A DNA stretch of 36,475 nucleotides from Paramacrobiotus richtersi (GCA_034698045.1 JAQGAU010000169.1:1-36475), one strand, 5' to 3'; counted from the stretch's first letter, positions 1 through 10,736 are shown. Program-made: numbers and translations. Notes: generated by a model from the sequence alone, not told the origin.

Positions 1-17
1 AGCAAGCAATGACAAAA

Positions 18-3000
18 CTATTCAAAATTAAAGTCATATGGCTTGAAGCGCGCCTTGAAGGCGGCAGCGTTGGCTTCCTCTTCCGGCCGACTGCTGGCAC
101 ACTCCCGCCACTCCACCTTGTCCGGCACGTTCAACAGCGCCCGCCCCGCCAACACGTCCCTACAATCATACCGAATTCACCCAGTTTTAATCCAAGATAT
201 TTTTTCAATAATTGTTTACAATATTTTTTATAATAATTGTTTTATTTTTTTAATTTAACCGTTTAATGCAGATTTTAATATTTTGGTTTATCTTTAATTA
301 AAATTTCTGGCTTCTTGCAAGGTTTTTGAACAAAAAAACGTGTTTCGTTATACAAAAAAGCACTTACCGGCCAAACTGCAGCGGAAAGCCCTTCTTGTCG
401 ATTTTGTAAAACAGTTTGCTCCCGTTATCCATCTCCACATAGAAGAAGGTCATTCCCGGTTTCATTATCTACACAAAAATCACGATTTATGTGACAATCA
501 ACAGATAATTAAAACATTCACTGAACAAGCAAAAAGCAATACCAACAGTTGCATATTAAATTAACTGAACATTCCATAAATAATAACGGTTAATCAATCA
601 TTTTAATTAAAGAATTGTATTTATGAACTCTGAAATTAACTGCAGTACATTTTTAATAATCAAAGAAATAAATAACTACAAATTAAAACGAAAAACAAAT
701 AAAAATATGAACAGCTGGCGAATAAACTGCGCTTCATAAAATAAGGTTTAGCAAATTAATCAGATTAATTATGTAAAAACAGAGATAAAAATAAGAAAAA
801 GTGTCGAATAAATGTCGGAAATTAACGAAAACAAAATTAAGTAAACCAATCAGAACGAATTCTAATAATCAAAAAGAATCAAAAGAATCAAAAATGAAAA
901 CCGTTGCCGAATAAACACCAAACTAACAAAATTAAGTCAATTAATCATTATAGATAAAAATGACGCCAAAACGAAATAAAAACTTGGTTTCAAAAGATTG
1001 CACTATTCCCGCCCTCACCTGTCGGAGGTCGGAGCGCGCAGGGATCTCGGTCAATTTCAACTGGACTTCCTCGGCCCGCTGGAGGAAGAGCTCCTTAATC
1101 CGCTCCGGGGGGCAGCGCGGCACCGGGACGGCCTGCAGTTGCATGTGCTTGGACTTGTAGTTGCGCTCGAAGAAGACGGTGGAGCGGTCCTGCGCGGCGA
1201 AAAAGCGGATCAACGCCGACTTGTAGCGCTGCAATTCATCGGCCGCCGCGTTGTCCAGCTCCGGGGTGGAGCGGACGTGGGTGATCGGGAGGATGAGGAC
1301 GTGGTCGGGACAGAGGCCGCCTTTGGCCAGCGCCATGTATGTCTGCACAATAATACGCCATTAACTCTGATGTGTTCATCACCATTGTTCTGCTCATTAT
1401 CACATCAGAATTTTCTGTTGAAATTTTGTCGATGTTATTCAGTTGTTATTTTTACAAATTTAATTGATTTATATATTTAACATATTTTACTGAATTAAAA
1501 TGTTTTTTAATTTAAAACTTACAATGATGTTTTCGACAGCGGCGATTGACATTTCCCGCCATTATTTTTCAATGAGAAGGAGATTTTGCTCTCAGTTTCT
1601 TTCGTTGTTTTTAATAACTCTGTTTTCTAAAAAAACTTTTTTCAGTGGATAAAGATCGAATACGAATCATTTTGTAACGTTGTACAGCAATAACAAGAAT
1701 TTTCTGAGACTGGTCTTCAATTACAGTGACTGGAGGAAACTGGCTGGCGAAAACGTTATAAAAATATAAAAAGACTGTATAAAAATTCTAACGTACACCG
1801 GAAGAGCATCTTTACATAATTATGTACCAAAAACTTGAAAACAAAAAAAAATATTTTGCCAGTTAATTTCAGGAGATAACAAACAAAAAAGCGAAAAAAA
1901 ACCATAAAAAACGAAATGCTTTTTTCGACAGAATTTCAACTGCCCAAGCACAATATAAACCAGCAACGCACCTGCAACCCAACACTGACCACCAAATGTT
2001 TCTCCACTTCCGGTGAACTGAGACAGAACCAGCAGGACGCCGCCTCCTCTTCTGCAACAAATCACCCCATTATCTCCGTCCATCATTCCCACATTCACCA
2101 GCCTTACGCTGATCCCCTTGGCGGCGTTCTCGCTTCCCGCCGCGCTCCCCAAAATCTCCCCTCCGCTTGTCCGGACGCGCCGGTCCCGATAGCACATCGT
2201 AGAAGTACTGCCGACTGACCGCGTCCTCGGCCTTCTCCTTTTTGGTCAATATGGGCGGACCGGCGAACGGACAGGGCGTGCTCTGTGGTGGCTGCTTCCG
2301 GAGTTCTTGTAGGGTGATCTTGGCCATGGGGATTATGTTGAAGGCGTAGAGAAACTGTTAAAATAGGCAGAAACTGTCAGGACTTTATTCAGCATTGTTT
2401 AGTCAGTTCAAACATTTTATTTCGATGTTTCCTTTTGAAGTCATTTACGTGGTTATTTACTTGCTTTATTATAACCTATTTTTTGTTATCATTATATTTT
2501 TATTTATTTATCTAGGCGTCGTCTTTAGTCAATCCTTTTTTCCATAAATCAAAATAAAAATGTTTACGTGTTTTTATAATCAATTTTTTATTTTATCTCA
2601 TCATCATTATATTTTCTATTTTTTTTATTTATCTAGGCGTCATCTGTAGTCAGCCTTTTTTTCCATAAATACAAATAAAAATGTTTACGTGTTTTTATAA
2701 CCTATTTTTTATTTTTGTCTCATCATCATTATATTTTTACTTTTATTTATTTATCTAGCCGTCATCTTTATTCAAGCTTTTTTCCATAAATTAAAATAAA
2801 AATGTTTACGCTCTTTTTTATTTTTCGAACTGCTTAGAAACAAAAGTACGTTAATTTTCCAACAGTGAATTTCAAAAGGGCTTTTAGTGATCAAGAAAAC
2901 GGTGTTTTGCACAAGTCTGTTCCACGTACCCGTTGGTTCCGTTGTGATGCGGCGCTGCCCAGACCAATGAAGCGCGTAACATGAACGGCCGTCTCGGCGA

Positions 3001-4607
3001 GGACTTGGTGGTTACGGTAGGGTACACGCTCGTAGAAGGTGTCGGCCAGGGCGGCCAGATGGTAGCGGGGTTTAATGGTCTGCGCCAGCTGGGCGATCAA
3101 CGACGATCCGGTGTTTAGCGAGTCCACACTCTACGACAAGCACCACGTGCGTCAAAACGTCTCTCATCACATTTGCATGCAGTCAAAATTTCATGGATTA
3201 GTTTCCTCACTCACAACAAGTACAAAATGATTAAATGTCATTTAAAAATAAAAACTGTCTGAGATTAATCTAAAAATATACACCACAAAATTCAATTAAA
3301 TAAAACTTAGTTAACAATTAAAATGTAAAAAAACTGGAAAAATGAAAGATTTATTGGGATGATTGACGTACCGTATCGCCGGTGCCCTTCTCGACGCCGG
3401 CCGGCCACTGGGACGTCAAGAGGAGATCCAGCCCCTGACAGCTGTTCCCGCCGGCCAACGCCACCACCTCCTCCACCGTCGACAACGTGAACATGCTCTC
3501 GCCGCTTGCTTGCCCTTCTTTCGCCTCCTTGCCGCTCAGGTAGGCCACTTTCAGGCCGGAGCTGAACGTGAAGATGCCTCGCCGCCCTACCGTACACAAT
3601 CAACGCCAAAACGTTATCATTCTGCAGAAAAATATTATACTGTATTTCATAATTGAAAAGCATGAATAAAAGGATAGATTAATTAGTTACTTCATCACTA
3701 ACATGTACGTATTCAGTAAATAGTATATTTAGAAAAATATTATGTAAATTCCACGAAATTATTACAGCGACCGATCGGGATGGAAAAGTAAACAACTTAC
3801 CGATTTATTTCAACACATAACCAGATTAAAAAAAATTTCCTGTTATCAACACCCAATAAATAAGAGATAAATTTAACACACACAAAAATATTCAATAAAA
3901 AATTCCAACAAAAAATAAACTGAAATTCCAGAGTGAGGAGAGAAAAGACTTTTAAAAACAATATTTCATTATTTCTGGGTAATATCATACGGACCCAGAT
4001 AGGTGAGATTAGGCGCCAGATCACCGCCGTCCTGCTGCCGGTAGAGCGCGGCATGCTCGGGGAATGTGGGACCGAGGATGTAAGTCGGCACGGTCACTGC
4101 AAAGTGGAAGAAAAAATAATACAAAAATAATCCAAATTAAAATCAAAAAAATCATCCCGATAACTGAGGAGAAAATAGTTTTTTTCCGATATTAATTTTA
4201 AAATATTCGAAAATATAAAGACAGCAAATGTACTGCAAGCGAACACGTCAGTAGTCCAATTTATCAATAAAAAACAGCAAGAAAAGTCTCAAGAGTCAAG
4301 TAACAAGTAACAAGGAACTGCTTACACTGCACTTTGCGTTCCTGGACACCCGCCCACTGACTGTTGTCATCCCCGAAGAAGTTCCCCACGCAGAATACCA
4401 TCTACGACAGTCAGACGTTGTAATGCGCACGGTCGAACACGTATTTGCGGGAAACCCGCAAAACTGCGAGAGTTTCCGTTGGCGCACCTCGAAGGGCCCA
4501 TTCTTCTTGTGCAGAGCGTTGATCTTGGAGAAGACACTCTCGAAGCGCCCGTCCACATCCCCGATCACCAATCTGCCAGCAAACAGAGCGAAGTAAACAA
4601 AAGACAT
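18..4607 (-). CDS. CWF19L1: CWF19-like protein 1 (CwfJ family, lariat-debranching cofactor)
   Basis: Animal homologue of yeast Drn1, which works with debranching enzyme Dbr1 in turnover of spliced intron lariats in the nucleus. Exons on the minus strand: 4607-4488, 4401-4326, 4096-3995, 3586-3372, 3130-2930, 2354-2108, 2051-1972, 1342-1019, 468-368 and 159-18; all junctions are GT-AG and the phases fit, giving 535 aa (human about 538). The N-terminal metallophosphatase-like part shows IGDVDGRF and CVGNFFG; the middle shows [11 protein letters not shown] and KPRYHLAAL. The CwfJ C-terminal domains show [35 protein letters not shown] and [13 protein letters not shown], and the C terminus ends PYDFNFE. 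The start is the weak point. ATG 4607 reads straight into the first conserved strand, but the sequence before 4572 is pyrimidine-rich and ends in AG, so an upstream first exon is possible (see 4907-5093). Confidence 0.93.
2455..2815. repeat. Three tandem units of about 121 bp in a CWF19L1 intron
   Basis: An AT-rich unit is repeated about three times. The string TGTTTACG recurs at about 2561, 2682 and 2803, a constant 121-base step, and each unit also carries TTTATCTAG followed by a CGTC-type motif and TTCCATAAAT. It lies wholly inside the intron between the exons ending at 2930 and starting at 2354. No coding role is seen. Confidence 0.85.
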
Positions 4608-4906
4608 AAAAATACCAGCTAAAAAACACTAGTGGCATGTTCGCAGCGTCCAGCGATTTGGGACGATTTAATTCCTCACATTTTCAGATTTCCCGACATG
4701 TTTCGATGAGGGACACAACAATCAGATACAGACTCATCGGAGTACGGCCAAAAGTGACAATCACGTATATATAGATATATATAAAGGTGGATTCCACAGA
4801 ATGTAGGATCAAACAAGGAAAACAGCTCAAAAACCACGCAAAAGAGTGAAAAGACTGAAAAGAAACGAGAAAATAATGACTAATTAATGTTGTAAAAGTA
4901 CCGTAC

Positions 4907-5093
4907 AGAGTGGGTAGCGAGTTGAACCCCGCACCCAGGTTATTCGCCTGCACGGCTGTAGAGGTAAAAAAAATTACTGGCAGCAGTGAACAGACATTAT
5001 TGCTAGCCTGTTCGAGTTTTTTTAATTACCTTCATCTTTATACGTCAAGGAGAAGCACGGGACCACGACACTAAAGATGTAGAAATCGGACAT
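4907..5093 (-). other. Possible alternative 5' exons of CWF19L1 (uncertain)
   Basis: On the minus strand an ATG at 5093 opens 21 codons (starting MSDFYIFSVVVPCFSLTYKD) and ends at a GT donor after 5030. An acceptor before 4955 starts a second short open stretch in matching phase (AVQANNLGAGFNSLPT). A GT donor after 4907 would join that stretch in phase to the AG before 4572, so that the product reads [15 protein letters not shown], which resembles the N terminus of CWF19L1 relatives. The donor is weak and the hydrophobic first exon has no counterpart I recognise, so this is offered only as an alternative to the 4607 start. Confidence 0.3.
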
Positions 5094-5139
5094 TTAAAAG
5101 AATAATAATAATTCTAGTGCACGGCCGGCCCACTTGGAA

Positions 5140-5235
5140 ATTTCACTTCCGGCCCCCATTAATAAGCCTAGCCACATCGCAGCCACTGGTCGCAGGCCAG
5201 CAAGAAAGAGCACCCAGTCACTCTTGATATTCAAT
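5140..5235 (+). promoter_or_regulatory. Upstream block shared by F-box copies 1 and 3
   Basis: CACTTCCGG (5144-5152, an ETS-type core) is followed by a C-run and then GCCTAGCCACATCGCA, CCACTGGTC and CCAGCAAGAA, ending near GATATTC. The same ordered elements occur upstream of the F-box gene at 30182-31642 (31750-31850, minus strand). Part of the block (AATAAGCCTCGCCACGTCGC) is also found upstream of the copy at 8965-10736. Conservation between paralogues outside coding sequence suggests a core promoter or 5' UTR; that role is inferred. Confidence 0.5.
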
Positions 5236-5330
5236 TCTAGAATTTTTCGGATTTGTTTCCCACTTGCAGAAATTTTTCGTTTCTAAACTTTCCTTTCTTG
5301 GATTGCGTACATTTGTTTCGATACTTCTGT

Positions 5331-6733
5331 ATGGCTTTAGTGGATAGTGTTACTGATCGTGCAACAAGCGACGAATGTGGAATGCGTGATATCGCGGCCG
5401 AGCTCAAACTAGAAATCTGCAGTTATCTGGATGTCCACGACCAGCAAGCCATGAGGAAGTAATAAGCGAGCAGCTGCATCCTCAAATGTTCAGAAAGATA
5501 GATATGTAATGATGATAACATTGGACCAAATAACAGTACTTCTACAAATACGAAATCGTACAGATCTCGTGGGCAAACGGTCTTTTGCTTGACTATTTTC
5601 AGGGTGTGCAAATCGTGGAGATCAACGTTAACGCTATCCCAGGTGGTTTTGTCCAAATATCTGTACACATACGTTGCCGTGGATGCCTCCAAACTGTCCG
5701 AACAGCCCGAAAATCAGGAGAAAAATCGTAATGCACCCCTGTCTGCCGAGCAAAACCAGCTTCGTGGGACGGTGTCCGACAGCCTTCTGGAACATGCGCT
5801 GAACACTCACGTGCAGAAGAAGACGAAGGTATTGGTTATTCGACACGTGGATTTTTATCAGAAGAAGCTTGCAATTGTGGCCCGAGTTATCAAGCAAAAG
5901 GAGACCGACCTCATCCAGCTCATTTTCCAGGATGGCGAGATGCAGGACCCGTTTGACTACCGTTGGGTGTGCGCGGCTCCAGTACATCGAATCGATATCA
6001 GAATGCGGCTGCTCCCTGACACTCCTGCCGCAGTCACGTTCACACGGAAACTTGTTTTGAAGAACTACACAATAAGGAACATTCTACGTGGGGTTTTCAC
6101 GTCCGACTTTGATCTGCCACCGTTCGGCATGCCTTGCTGTCATCCGATCCACGCCCGACTGGCTGCCGGAAATACACTCAAGAAACTGCCGATTGTTCTG
6201 CCCCGGTTCGAACTGGACTGCAGCCAGCCGCTCCATCAGCTGTATCGGTCGTTCCTGATGGCGGTGGAGGCCCAGTGCCCGCCAGTGACTCCCAAGGTGC
6301 GGGAGGATGTCGCGCAGTTGTGCAGCTTTTGGGCTACCTGCCAGGCCGATCCGGACCAGTGGGTGGTACTGGCCCTTCTGCTCAACTGGTAAAATGGGTA
6401 GAAACTACGTGCGGTTCTTTATTATTGCGGTTCTTTATTATTATTATTTTTATTATACCATACTACAGTAGCCAAACTCTTCAGAAGCGAAATGTCTAGA
6501 TTTTTTGAATTTTGTAACAATTCGCGTACTGTATTCATTTCAGCTTAAGCGCCGACCGCCACATCAAGTATATTGGAGCACTGCGCCAGTTGGATCAGCT
6601 GACCTTGAACAAACTGACCATGGAAGTCTTACATCGCCTGTACTGCCTTCCTCCCGATGGTGTAGTGTATCAGCGGCAGGTAGACACCGAATGTGATGAT
6701 GAGGACCCGGTATACTATGGTAATGAGTGGTGA
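5331..6733 (+). CDS. F-box protein, lineage-restricted family, copy 1
   Basis: Exons 5331-5458, 5603-6388 and 6544-6733 (GT-AG, phases consistent) give 367 aa. The F-box lies at about residues 19-52 and spans intron 1: ELKLEICSYLDVHDQQAMRK is joined to VCKSWRST. By family knowledge this should bind Skp1 in an SCF ubiquitin ligase, with the rest of the protein choosing the substrate. I recognise no LRR, WD40 or Kelch repeats. The remainder is a family-specific region containing KVLVIRHVDF, ETDLIQLIF, PCCHPIHARLAAGN and VREDVAQLCSFW, followed by a C-terminal exon with RQLDQLTLNKLTMEVLHRLY. Two paralogues in the window have the same intron positions and phases, which supports both start and structure. 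The ORF stays open upstream to 5253, but paralogue alignment favours ATG 5331. Confidence 0.82.
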
Positions 6734-7531
6734 GGATCTACTGGTACAACATTGTGGGTCAGTTGTCTAAGGTCGGATTTGTTGGATGACATGGCTTGGA
6801 CTGTCGTTGGACACGCAATTTTGTACAACCTTCCTGTTTGTATTACTGTAACTTTCGGCATTCGCAACTTGACCGGTTAATTGGCACTATGCAGCGCAGA
6901 ACGCACTTTTGATTATCAGACGCCGTGAATTTACAGAGTTTTTTTGGTGTTGGAGGTTTTGCATCGCAGATGTTTGTGGATTAAAAATATTTAGCTAATT
7001 TCCGGAATGTATTACGCACAAAAAGAGAGCTGCTACATATAAGCAGCCGGAAACGCGGCTTTTTACATCGTACAGTTGATGTGCGCGTGGGAGAAAAAAC
7101 TTTCCACACTGCACGAACGATTGACCGTTATAAATATAAGCAGATTTCACTATGGCTGCCTGCATTTTGTGCCTTACCATGCATACTTCGAAGTATCGTT
7201 TTTGCTACATTTGACGTACGCATCTGGTGATTTACCGGGATTTCTTATATAAGCTGGAGTTTCTTGTTAATTGTTCCCTTTGTAAATACGGTGTGAGCTA
7301 TAAGCTGGCCGGAAGTAGTTATACACAGTACATTTCAACACTCCATTTACTATAGTTTAGTTTAGTTTAGTTTTTCAAAAAAAGACAAACCCGTGGCACT
7401 CGTAGTCTGGTCGTTAACATGGATAGAAAAACAAGAAAAATGTAGAATTTAGTCAGAAAGAAGATTTTCACACTTGACACGAGACAGAAAAGTTTTAACC
7501 GTGCCACATTCCAAAACATTTTCACTTCGTT
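6734..7531. other. Intergenic stretch, no gene seen
   Basis: This AT-rich sequence lies downstream of F-box copy 1. Reading both strands I see no exon with a recognisable product. The only structure noted is a short TAGTT pentanucleotide run (about four units, 7353-7374), followed by an A-run. Confidence 0.5.
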
Positions 7532-7701
7532 TCATGATGTTGGTAAGAGGTCTTTTATCCTCATCGCCAGGGTTGTCTTTCCAATGCTCCTTTTCGCTGT
7601 GACATCAGTTCGCTGTTTCCGGCGGATTTCGTACCGTGTGTTGGTATCCTTGAACGGGGTCAGCTGTTCCATGTAAGTCGGCACGTTGATGGTGTATACA
7701 G
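7532..7701 (-). CDS. Possible terminal exon or small ORF, unrecognised
   Basis: A minus-strand reading frame is open from about 7701 to a TGA at 7532-7534, with an ATG at 7672 (47 codons from there). It includes INVPTYMEQLTPFKDTN, then TRYEIRRKQRTD, then KTTLAMRIKDLLPTS. The base composition is higher in GC than the flanks, as in the real exons here, and an AG precedes 7701, so it could be the last exon of a small gene or a gene remnant. I do not recognise the sequence and found no convincing partner exon, so function is unknown and chance is possible. Confidence 0.25.
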
Positions 7702-7833
7702 CTCAGGGACCGTGAACAAGAGCAACAAACAAAAAATATTGAAATATTGAACGTGCACTGGTCAAGACATAGTCGATCGAAAATACGATCATTATAATTT
7801 ACCCGATCAAGTTCATTTCCGGCTGTCCATAAT

Positions 7834-8162
7834 ATGCTCTTCTGCTATTTCGATTTTCTTTATTATTTTGTTGTATGTCTTATATTCTGTTTTATATTTT
7901 TATTCTTTTATTCTGTGTTCTATTTCGTATCCTGTCTTATTTTTTACTGTTTTATTGAATGTCTTGTTCTATTTTATATTCAGTTTTATATTTTTATCAT
8001 TTTATTTTGTGTTCTATTTCATATCCTGTTTTGTTTTTTTCTTATTTTGTTTTATTTTCTGTTTTGTATGTTTTATTATTTTATGTTATTTTGTGTTTTA
8101 TCTGTGTGTAGCGTTTTTACGTTGTATATACGGTATTGAGTGTATTCCGCTGTAATATTCAG
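7834..8162. repeat. T-rich low-complexity tract with a 94-bp tandem duplication
   Basis: This is a nearly purine-free T/C-rich stretch. GTTTTATATTTTTAT recurs at about 7889 and 7983, and GTTCTATTTC plus ATCCTGT recurs at about 7917 and 8011, both 94 bases apart. It sits just before the AG that precedes the HDDC2 exon remnant at 8163. It is probably the decayed last intron of that copy, since introns of the same T-rich style precede the last exons of HDDC2 A and B. Confidence 0.6.
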
Positions 8163-8415
8163 GTAAAATCCGTAATACAGAAATTCAGAACTGAACGAGC
8201 TGGAACAACGTCGTGCTAAACTCCATGACGCCGGCTAGAGCAGCGCGACAGGTACAACGGGGGAACCGGGCTGATTGTGTTTCGTTGAGCTGAACCGGAA
8301 TTTAGGTGGAGCTGCGAACCGACATCCATGACCGGTTTTTGTGCGCAAAAAATTGACAGTTGTCCGCTGGCTTTCTTCCGCGCCGATCATGTCAAATCAT
8401 GTAATCTTAGGCGGA
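8163..8415 (+). pseudogene. HDDC2 last-exon remnant (third copy)
   Basis: The AG at 8161-8162 is followed by GTAAAATCCG, then a frame reading KIRNTEIQN and a TGA at 8192-8194. This is the same sequence as the last exon of HDDC2 A (13283) and B (22531). Compared with those, a few bases of the codons for W-M-S are missing, so the tryptophan codon becomes a stop and the frame is lost. Similarity continues into the 3' flank (GGAGCTGCGA, GCGCCGAT, ATGTCAAA, GATGTAATC-type strings) to about 8415. No exons 1-5 are seen upstream. It is a dead fragment of the duplicated HDDC2 block. Confidence 0.8.
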
Positions 8416-8481
8416 TTTTCGTATGGTGACCATTGTGGGCATCCGCGTTTCTAATGGACATCCTCTTTGATAAGTATTCTT

Positions 8482-8781
8482 CTACTGAAGTTTTTGCTGT
8501 GTGGAATTGTGTTTTTGTGACACACTACGCACGGTGGGAATACCTCGAAATACACGAAAGACGGCATTTCCGTCTGCATAGTGTTGTACCCATTTGTAAA
8601 ATTCATTAGATTTTCCGCACAGAATGCAACACTTCCAATACAAACATTCGCATATCCCATCGTAAATAAATCTTAAAACAGAGATCGGAAAAACTGAGCA
8701 AAATGCGAAAGCAACGATAACACCGAATCTATCATAACCGAACGTCATGTGTACAATACAAAAAGTGCCGATTAAAATCAT
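8482..8781 (-). CDS. Small ORF, possible membrane peptide, unrecognised
   Basis: A single open frame of 99 codons on the minus strand. The first about 40 residues are hydrophobic (including VIVAFAFCSVFPISVLRF), followed by a Cys-rich segment (ICECLYWKCCILCGK) and a basic tail. No splice context or family match is apparent. The region is not clearly richer in GC than its surroundings, so it may be a chance ORF in the spacer between the HDDC2 remnant and F-box copy 2. Confidence 0.2.
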   Translation of the reverse strand: MILIGTFCIVHMTFGYDRFGVIVAFAFCSVFPISVLRFIYDGICECLYWKCCILCGKSNEFYKWVQHYADGNAVFRVFRGIPTVRSVSQKHNSTQQKLQ

Positions 8782-8964
8782 AAATAAGTGTCAAAACAGA
8801 GATGAGAAATCGATCAATAAATGAATAAACAATCTCCCCGATAATCTGACCGGAAACGCAGCACCGAACCCATGGCCATATGAACAGCGAGAACACCACA
8901 AAATCACCCGATCAAGGGCCACTTTCGGACACGTTGGAGATTCTTGCAGTCGCAGGCAGGCAAC

Positions 8965-10736
8965 CTAAATGGTACGTGAGATCAGTGGCTCGATACTCAC
9001 TGGCTGGACGCCCAGTGGCTCGCTCAGTGGCTCGGTGATCAGTGGGTCGGCTGGCACGGGGGGCAGACAGTAGATGCGATGCAGGAGCTCCGTGGTCAGT
9101 GTGTTGAACGTCAGTGGATCCAGCTGGCGCAGCGCGGCCACATCCACCGCGAACGTTTCCTCCAGCACCGGCACACCTTCGTTCAAGCTAGACAAGGAAC
9201 AGAATATGTATGACAGCCGCTATATTGTCTGCATTTTGAAGGACATATTCGCAGTCTAACTGGGATCAACATAGTAGTCATTTGCCATCCATTAATATTA
9301 CCTTTTGATGATCGTGCCAATTGTCCGCCACTGGTCATCTTCGGCATCTTCACTGTGAATCCACGAGTTGTACAGCTGCACGACATCCTCCCGCACCTCG
9401 GGGCTCACTTCCGGACAGCTGGCATCCAACGCCATAATGAAGGACCGATAGTGCTCCGTGAGCGGCTGGCTGCGATCGAACACATGGCGGTGCAGGACAG
9501 TCGGCAGTTTCTTCCTCATCTTACCGCCGTCCCACCCATGGTCCGCCGTGTAACCATAAGCTGTGTCCCTATTCAACCACAAATCCACCCCGAAACCCAG
9601 AACATTGTGGATCATGTAATTGTCCAGTATCAGCTTCCGAGTGGTCGGGATCAGACAATACAGCGCGTTGTCATACAATTGCGGATCCAACCAGTAGCGG
9701 GCAGCGGTCCCACTCTCTCCCAGTCCCGCCACCACACAATCCTGCAGAATCAGCTGGATGAGATTGGCCTGTTTGTCCTGGATCACTTTGGCCATAACAC
9801 CACACTCCGTTGACTGAAAATACCCGTTGCGCACCACCAGCAGCTTGGTGTTCTTGTGTAGATGCAGATTCAACGCGTGTTCCAGACGACGTGCGCCGAG
9901 CCATGTGTAATAATAATACCTGTCCATAGTGGGCTCTTCATCACAGTACTCGGCTTGATGCTTGCCCGGGATGGAAAGGCTGGGCATTTTCGAGGCATCC
10001 ATGTCGACGTATCGGGACAAAAACACGCTGGACAGATCAGATCGCCACCGCTTGCACACCCTAAAAAACAATATATGGAATCAAATAAGAAAATATGGAA
10101 TTAACTAAAAAAATATGGAATCAAACAAGAAAAATACGGAAGTAAATTAAAAAAATGGAATCAAATAAGAAAAATATGGACTTAAATAAAAAAAATATGG
10201 AATCAAATAAGAAAATTACAGAATCAAAGAAAAAATTATGAAATTAAATAAAAAAATAAGAAATTAAATGGAAACAATGTGGAATTAAATAAGAATGCTT
10301 TCAGAAAGCATTTGTCATTATTCCATTGAATGCCATCCGCCAAATTGTAGCACCACGTGCAAACAGTGCCCCGTTTAAGGGGCAGGGCGCGGAGGGTATG
10401 GCCGATTATTCTTGGTGAATTTCTGCTACGGGGATCGTCAAAATGCGACCCAGTACTCAGTACTGAGTACTGCCTCCTGGAGTACGGCGAACCCCGTCTC
10501 TCCGAAACGGCGACCCAAGGCTCGATTCGCGTAAGATTCCATCTGAACTCGCAGATCTGAACTATGCTTGCAGTTAGCCCAGCGATGCTGGCGCTTTCGC
10601 TGATCACTTACTTCCTCATGGCCTGTTGATCGTGGACCTCCAAATAACTGCAGATTTCCAATTTGAGCTCGGCCGCGAGATCGTTCATCCCATATTCGTC
10701 ACTGGAGGAATCACTAACAGTATCGACGGAGGACAT
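8965..10736 (-). CDS. F-box protein, lineage-restricted family, copy 2 (divergent)
   Basis: Exons 10736-10612, 10060-9302 and 9187-8965 give 368 aa with the same intron positions and phases as copies 1 and 3. The F-box (AAELKLEICSYLEVHDQQ, then VCKRWRSDL) indicates an SCF adaptor by family. The centre is the most divergent of the three: the PCCHPI segment is replaced by a Tyr/Gly/Asp-rich stretch (about GVDLWLNRDTAYGYTADHGW). The C-terminal VREDVVQLYNSWI, ALRQLDPLTFNTLTTELLHR and YCLPP motifs remain. The tail is extended with repeated Glu-Pro-Leu motifs (TEPLSEPLG, IEPLISRTI). Intron 1 is 551 bases, against about 143 in the other two copies, because of an A-rich repeat and a GC-richer insertion. 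It is divergently arranged with HDDC2 copy A; the intervening 435 bases may act for both. Confidence 0.8.
10075..10290. repeat. A-rich short tandem repeat in F-box copy 2 intron
   Basis: Irregular repeats of about 20-25 bases based on TATGGAATCAAATAAGAAAA occur many times (for example near 10073, 10119, 10156 and 10197), with A-run length variation. They lie in intron 1 of F-box copy 2 and are absent from the introns of copies 1 and 3. Confidence 0.7.
10451..10472. repeat. Perfect 22-bp palindrome
   Basis: The half-site CAGTACTCAGT is followed immediately by its exact reverse complement ACTGAGTACTG with no spacer, inside a GC-richer segment (about 10300-10600) of the F-box copy 2 intron that copies 1 and 3 lack. 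It could be part of a mobile-element insertion or a dimeric protein site; neither can be shown here. Confidence 0.9.

Noticed and set aside
998..1480. 160-codon open frame on the plus strand
   Set aside because: It is antisense to the conserved CwfJ exon 1342-1019 of CWF19L1; the minus-strand reading carries the family motifs.
1540..1575. Possible extra CWF19L1 exon ([10 protein letters not shown] before a GTAAGT-like donor)
   Set aside because: The exon 2051-1972 already ends in phase (SVGLQ) and joins directly to TYMALAKGG with the human spacing, leaving no room for another exon.
7353..7374. Telomere-like TAGTT repeats
   Set aside because: Only about four units and not a known animal telomere motif; a simple microsatellite is enough.
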